Source: Stercorarius parasiticus | Lineage: Eukaryota > Chordata > Aves > Charadriiformes > Stercorariidae | Direction: 5' to 3' | Length of the DNA: 64,000 nt | Assembly (NCBI GenBank): GCA_013396915.1 | Contig: VWZL01002552.1 | Coordinates: 9,313 to 73,312, forward strand | Part shown: piece by piece, positions 58,550-64,000 of the stretch | Layout of the letters: each line of letters begins with the position of its first letter | How positions within the stretch are numbered: the first letter of the stretch is position 1 | The notes under the pieces: generated by a model | What the model was told of the DNA's origin: nothing | Seen by the model: only the letters and a program-made list of their open reading frames with translations | Database searches by the model: none | Position numbers and translations under genes: made by a program

Positions 58550-61500
58550 AACTCAAACCATGCACAAAGTCTGCTTTACAGCAGTGGACTGGCATCAACA
58601 TTTATTTGATGCAGACAACAGAGAAAGCACTGTATTTCAACAAATATTGTGTACTCCCTTACGTTTTGTATCTGCACCCCTTTTTTTGCAAATGCACCCT
58701 TTGCAAAGACTTCTGCTTTTCCATCCAGAAGTTTCATATGCAGGTTTGCCTTTAAATTTCTAGGTAGTGTGGGCTTAAGGTTGGGACAGGGTGGGCTGAC
58801 TGAAAGGCTAGCAGCTACACACTACTACAGCACACTTTGGGGAGTGGAATAAACTTGTGTGATTTGAATGAATACTTTTGTACTTGTGTATTCTACCTTA
58901 ACACAAATTTTAATTTTACAGTGGTTTTGATTTGTCCATTTGCCATCGCAGCACAGCACATTTGTGGAGAGAAATCCATTCAAGAATCAAAGACACTCTT
59001 CCATCCAAAGTTATCAGTAAGAGACAGCACCATAAATCTGCATCAGAGATATCAGAGTTAGACACTTGTGGTTATTACAGCTGGTCATATACATAGTGTT
59101 TGACATTATTCTCTAACATTAAAATAATTCCTCCCATGAATAAATCTGGGTATGCAGTTTCCAAGCTTACCAAAGTACTAATTAAAGTAAAATAACAAAG
59201 GTTAATCACATTTATTTAATTGAAGCCGCGTGCTAACTAAATATCTCATACCAAGAAATTTACAAATTGATGCTGCAGTAAGAACAGAAAGGAAAAGAAT
59301 ACACACCCAATACAGAACTAAAAAAATGCCCATTTGTGAGATTTTATCACAAAACCTGTGATACTTGGGCTTCTTATCATGGTCATTAGACGTTGAAATA
59401 ATTTAAACCCAACAGAACCTCAGCTACTTGCTTGCTCTTATTATTAACCTGGAAAATATCAATTGCAATGTCACAAAAAGCTAAAAAGCAAGTGGCAGTC
59501 CCCGGCCACTACAAAGGTATTTTTTTAGGAGACTGATTCATTAGCTTTAGATACTTGAAGTAATAGTACTTCAAAGAAAGCTCTTAAACAGTTCAAATTG
59601 TTTGCTACAGTGATTTGAGTGATTTAATTAAAAAATAAGAATGGTTAGTTAAACAGTGTAAGCAATTTTCTGAAAACAGGCATCCAAGCCCAAATATGTT
59701 AACACCCTTGCTTTGTATAAATCTGTGCTCTGAGGTAAAATGTATAACCATATTTGAAAACAAGCAGTCATCACAGTCATATTCTACATTTACTGCTAGA
59801 ATTTTGAAACTTTCATATTCAGAAATGAAATTCTCAACTCTGAGAACAAGTAATGATGTAGGTATAAATTACTTCTTTTTCTTACTCTTTTCCACATTGG
59901 AGAAAATAACACACATGGGTCAAGTACAAATGCTGTTGACTTGAGACTAAGAACATTTCCTAAAGAAAGGAAGCAGAAAAACAAGCAATAGGTAAATCAA
60001 ATGCAAACAAAATGAAACACAAAAAGTGTACTTGCCATTTTAAAAAAAATAAAAAACAAACAAACAAAAAACCTATTTGTGAGCAGAGTGGGGTCCGTGA
60101 GAGGACTGGTCCCCCACGGGACCCAGTTGTTCTTTCATTTATTACTAGCTTACTCAGCATGTTTTTCCCTTTAACAGGGGCCACTTACAGCCCTCCCCAG
60201 CCAGAATCATATGATCACCAAATATCTTGTTTTTGTAGACCTTTGAAGACATATATGATAATATATGGTGCACAAAGAATTGACAGCAATGAAAGATTCA
60301 GTAACCTCAATAACAAGGGGCAAAAAAGAAATGAGTGGTTCAACGTGAGTAAAGGATAGTGTCTTTTCTCTTATTGTATCTCTAAATTTTCATCATTATG
60401 AAGTACTTTTTAAAACAGCGATTTTCCCCCATAATTGCAATAATTTCCAAAGTATATTAGTGTTACAGCAGCAATTTGTGCTTTATTCAGTGTTGTAAGT
60501 AACAAATATGAAAACTTATAAATGTACATACTTCTTCACATTTCATGCAAGTAAAAAATGCCTCAAGTGTACACCTGTACGAAATAGAATCAAATCTTGT
60601 TTCTGTTATAAAACTATGTATTTACACAGCAGACTTCTTGGGGCTCTTTGCTTAACTGGGTAGTATATCGGCAGAGTTTATTGAAATCTTTCTGTCTGAT
60701 GGACTTGATTCATCTTTCTCTTCTAAGATTTTACACTTCCAAAATCAAATATAATACTAAGGTCTAGTAAACTTACCGTTTCTCATGACTATAAACTTTG
60801 AAAAATTACAAAAATTGTAAATTCTTAAACAAAACAAAGAAAACAAAGCAAAACTATCAGGCTTTGGAATTATCTAGGTTTTAAGCAAGGAAAATTGAGA
60901 AGAAGCCAAAGGAAAGCTTGCTATGTTTCTCTGAGCCAAGGCTGGTTCCTTTCTGTACATCTGAGAAGAGATTAGAGTAGCCTATGGGCTGTTCGCATTT
61001 TCCTGTGCAGTAGCTGTGGTCCCCAGGGAGGCAGGCTGCCATCTAGTCATTTTTGTAACACATTTCATCTCTTCCTGTTATTATTTATTACTAGGACCAA
61101 AAGCACTTTGAAAAATATACTGAGGTTTTTCATCCATATATATCAATAGCATGAAAATTGTCAGCAGAAGAATCAGCAAGATCTCAATCCTAGTTAACAT
61201 AGCTGATTTTACTGTTATTCTTAATGGATATTCACACCACTTCTTGGATAATGCTTCTAGTACGAGATATAGTTCATTTAGCTTGGCATACATATGACTG
61301 GAGGACAAATGTTAGTCATGGTCGTGAAGTCATCCATGCCTTTAAAAAAAAAATTCAGTGTTGACACTACATCCTTTCCATAACACAGCCAGATGGTATT
61401 TGTTATAATGAAACACTAATTCATCCCTTGTCTCTAATGAATGGCCAGTTCTTTAATCATGCAATAAAGACTCCTGAAGTTAGGAGAGAGAGTAACAAAA

Positions 61501-64000
61501 AGATACCCAGATTGCTCATTTTACCCCCCAACTATCCTGCACAGCTAATCCAAATACCTCTTATACTAGAGAAAGTATTATTAGCATGCATCAAGTGCAG
61601 AGAGAAACAATAAAGATGTTTTGGGTAAGGCTTTTGTGGAAGACAGTAATAAAATCTGGATCTCTTGAGCAGGGAAAGAGTAAGGCACTGGATAAGGTGA
61701 TTTGATGGAGAAATAGCAGTTGTTCAATAGCAAAAACAAATCCTTTCACTTATCCCAGGGCAAACTTGGCACCTACAAAATGTGCTAAAGTTACTAGATG
61801 GCAGGTGCGGTTAAATGTGGAAGTCATTTCTAATTCTTTTAACAGGTAGGAGTTCTATTAGACGAGTAACCTTACAACATGCACTATTCCAGTACCATGC
61901 AGTTTATGTTTACTAATTTGTGATCTTTAGACAGCAATGTTTTAAGGCCAAATAAACAAAATGTCTTTCTTGACAAGGTAGGGTAAAGCCACAAGCAGAA
62001 TTGCCACATCCATGCTCCTCCTGGATGCTCCCCCTTTCACACCACAGCGAAAAGCACCCTGGAATGTCAACATGTTACTGAAGAACTACTTTTCCTCCAG
62101 TTTTCTTAACATAATGCGTGCATTCTGAAGGCTGAGATGTGAAGTCTGCAGAATACTCCAAACCCAGTCACACGAGTCAAATAGATGGTCTCATTCTTCC
62201 CTCTGTTTAAAGTTAAACATATGATTAGAGATTAGGATCACGCCTATGGTGCTTAGCAATTTACAGAATCATATTCGCAATAGCAGTTTACATTCTCTTG
62301 ATTACATCGGTGACTTTGAGACATAAAGCAAAGGCATGCCTTTCAAGCTAGGCTAGAGCACACTAAATAAGGTGTTGAAACAGAAACTAGAAAAGTTACG
62401 GGTTTAAAATGGGTTAGAATTGAGTCTGGATGCAAACTAACGAAACAGTTTCCTCAGTATCATTTCATCTGTACTTTATAAGATATTTTAAGAAAATCTC
62501 ATGCTTTAGTAATTTTTCAGTGTGAGAGTACTCAGATTTCTCAGACATATGACAGTTAACCTGCAATATATCTTAACAATTCATCTCTATAATACTAAAA
62601 GTATAATCAGAAGTGCTTAGTTGTTTAGAAAAATGTTAAATAAAAATTAACTGAAACAATTCTGGTGATACCCAGAGCACCAACAGAAAACATGTGAACT
62701 CATGAACTTAAAGAGCATCAATGTTAAGTTTGTTAAACAAAAATGTCCGAGGACACACCAGTCTTGCACTGCAATGTTGTAATTTGTTGTTGATGCATCT
62801 TATCTCTAGCTGCAGCAATAAACTACAAAAACTGCAGCAGCTTGGGTGTTTGTGCCGCCAAGCGCTTGAGGAATAGATATATGTTAAAATGCCACATTTT
62901 ATGAGCCAGAAGAATTGTGCGATAATTCCTCGTTTTCTCTAACGCAAAATCAGTTGCCATAGTTAAAATGACTGCTGTCAGCTTTACCTTTATCTTCACA
63001 TGAAAAAAAGTTGGGAAGACAGTGGGCAAAATATGATCACAGGGAAAACCCTACTCCCATCCTGAGAAATGGGAGTCTTTCTTGGCCTTCCCTTGGGACT
63101 AAGAAAGAAATGCACTATTTGCTCAAAAGAACATAAAGTAGAATATTACTTTTTCCAGTAGTATACTTCCAACACTTCAAATGGGAACTCAAGAAAGTTG
63201 GTTGGAAATATTTCTGAAGAATCATGAAATTAAAGCACCCAGAAATTAGACACATCTCAGATAATACAATTTGGGGGGAAAAAAAAAAAAAAAAAACCAG
63301 AAGTACATACTTTGCTATGAAACAGAACAGAATTTTGAGTTAGCCACCAAAGAAATAATAGTCAGCCATGACATCTCCAAATCCAGATTTCTCCGAAGAC
63401 TGAGGGAGTTTAGATTTAAAACTTTATTTAAAGTTCCCCTTTGTAACCTAAGTTTTAGTCCCATTTTAGCTCTTGTCACATCCTTTCAAAAGAAAACATG
63501 GAAGGCGAAACTGAGGTAAGCTGCTTCATTGCTGTCTCATGTCCGCAAGGGTTCAGCACAGCCGTACAATCACTGTATTGCCAGTATCTCACAGCAGCTC
63601 ATTTGTTTGCGTTGAAGACTCCATATTCACCCGCATTCAAGGTTTTCCTTTCACTGCCAGGAAACAGATGACTATACTGAAACCAGAACACTTCCATTAG
63701 CAGGGTATGTTATTCCACTGAGAAGAAATCGGGTCATGTACTTGAAGCATGATTTATTCAGATGGTTTGCTGCACTCCAAATGGAGCTCATTTTCTGCCC
63801 TGTCCAGCAGAAAATATGTACAATGTTCTGCAGAGGGAAAGCCACAGAAGGTCACCAAGGCATTTTCCACAAAGGGCTGAGTTATTTAGGAGGAAACACT
63901 CCAAGGCCACAGAAGCATTTTTGCAAACTGCTTAATTCCCTCTTGTAGCATGTTTCTGAAGGATGAAGGTGTTGGGGTTAGTTTTTCACCTTCTTTTTCC
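58550..64000. other. Downstream intergenic region
   Basis: About 5.4 kb of AT-rich sequence without a recognisable gene. It includes A-rich runs at 60042-60070 and 63280-63297 and one exon-like ORF (60178-60344). Other ORFs of 60-115 codons show no family resemblance. Confidence 0.6.
60178..60344 (+). other. Exon-like open segment of unknown origin
   Basis: A T/C-rich tract and acceptor TTTAACAG at 60170-60177 and a good donor GTGAGT at 60345 frame 167 bases that stay open (..SPPQPESYDHQISCFCRPL.. ..GQKRNEWFN). No homology is recognised, and a partner exon is not seen. It could be chance or a non-coding exon. Confidence 0.2.

Overview
This is vertebrate nuclear DNA, and almost certainly from a bird. 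The coding sequence is broken into small exons by AT-rich introns with GT/AG borders. Four interspersed repeats are CR1 LINE fragments with the bird-typical 3' end (octamer-type ATTCTGTG/ATTCTATG tails, here on the minus strand), and no mammalian SINEs are visible. Two host genes lie head to tail on the plus strand, and both can be reconstructed exon by exon with consistent splice phases.

Region 1 (1-10.4 kb) is NUDT12, the peroxisomal/cytosolic NAD(H) diphosphatase and RNA deNADding enzyme. A CpG-rich promoter and 5' leader (about 1-460) are followed by six coding exons from ATG 750 to stop 10331-10333. The product is 464 aa with ankyrin repeats, an N-terminal NUDIX-like region, a four-cysteine zinc ribbon, a Nudix box and the NADH-pyrophosphatase [10 protein letters not shown] motif. 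The fourth coding intron uses a GC-AG boundary, and the C-terminus is Ala-Asn-Leu. Region 2 (10.4-21.1 kb) is intergenic and AT-rich. It holds one small CR1 fragment, short duplications and a hairpin.

Region 3 (21.1-58.5 kb) is a second gene, identified as PDZPH1 (PDZ and pleckstrin homology domains 1). Twelve coding exons join without a frame error into 1300 codons plus stop. They consist of a basic, Cys-containing N-terminus, a huge mostly disordered exon (2478 bp), two short linker exons, a PDZ domain split over three exons and two PH domains. To my knowledge the human locus near NUDT12 at 5q21 is a pseudogene (PDZPH1P), so an open avian copy is notable. Introns hold two larger CR1 copies (28.4-29.2 kb; 42.0-43.4 kb, with an ambiguous base N at 42934), a short CR1 tail and an older plus-strand CR1/L3-like relic. 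Region 4 (58.5-64 kb) shows no convincing gene, only one exon-like ORF of low confidence.

NUDT12 acts on NAD(H) metabolites and NAD-capped RNA. PDZPH1 looks like a membrane-phosphoinositide/peptide-binding scaffold. Nothing in the sequence links the two functionally beyond conserved neighbourhood. There is no prokaryotic or viral system, CRISPR array or operon here. The most interesting points are the GC-AG intron inside the Nudix box, the catalase-like C-terminal ANL, and the intact PDZPH1 with its phase-1 exon series and unexplained N-terminal modules.
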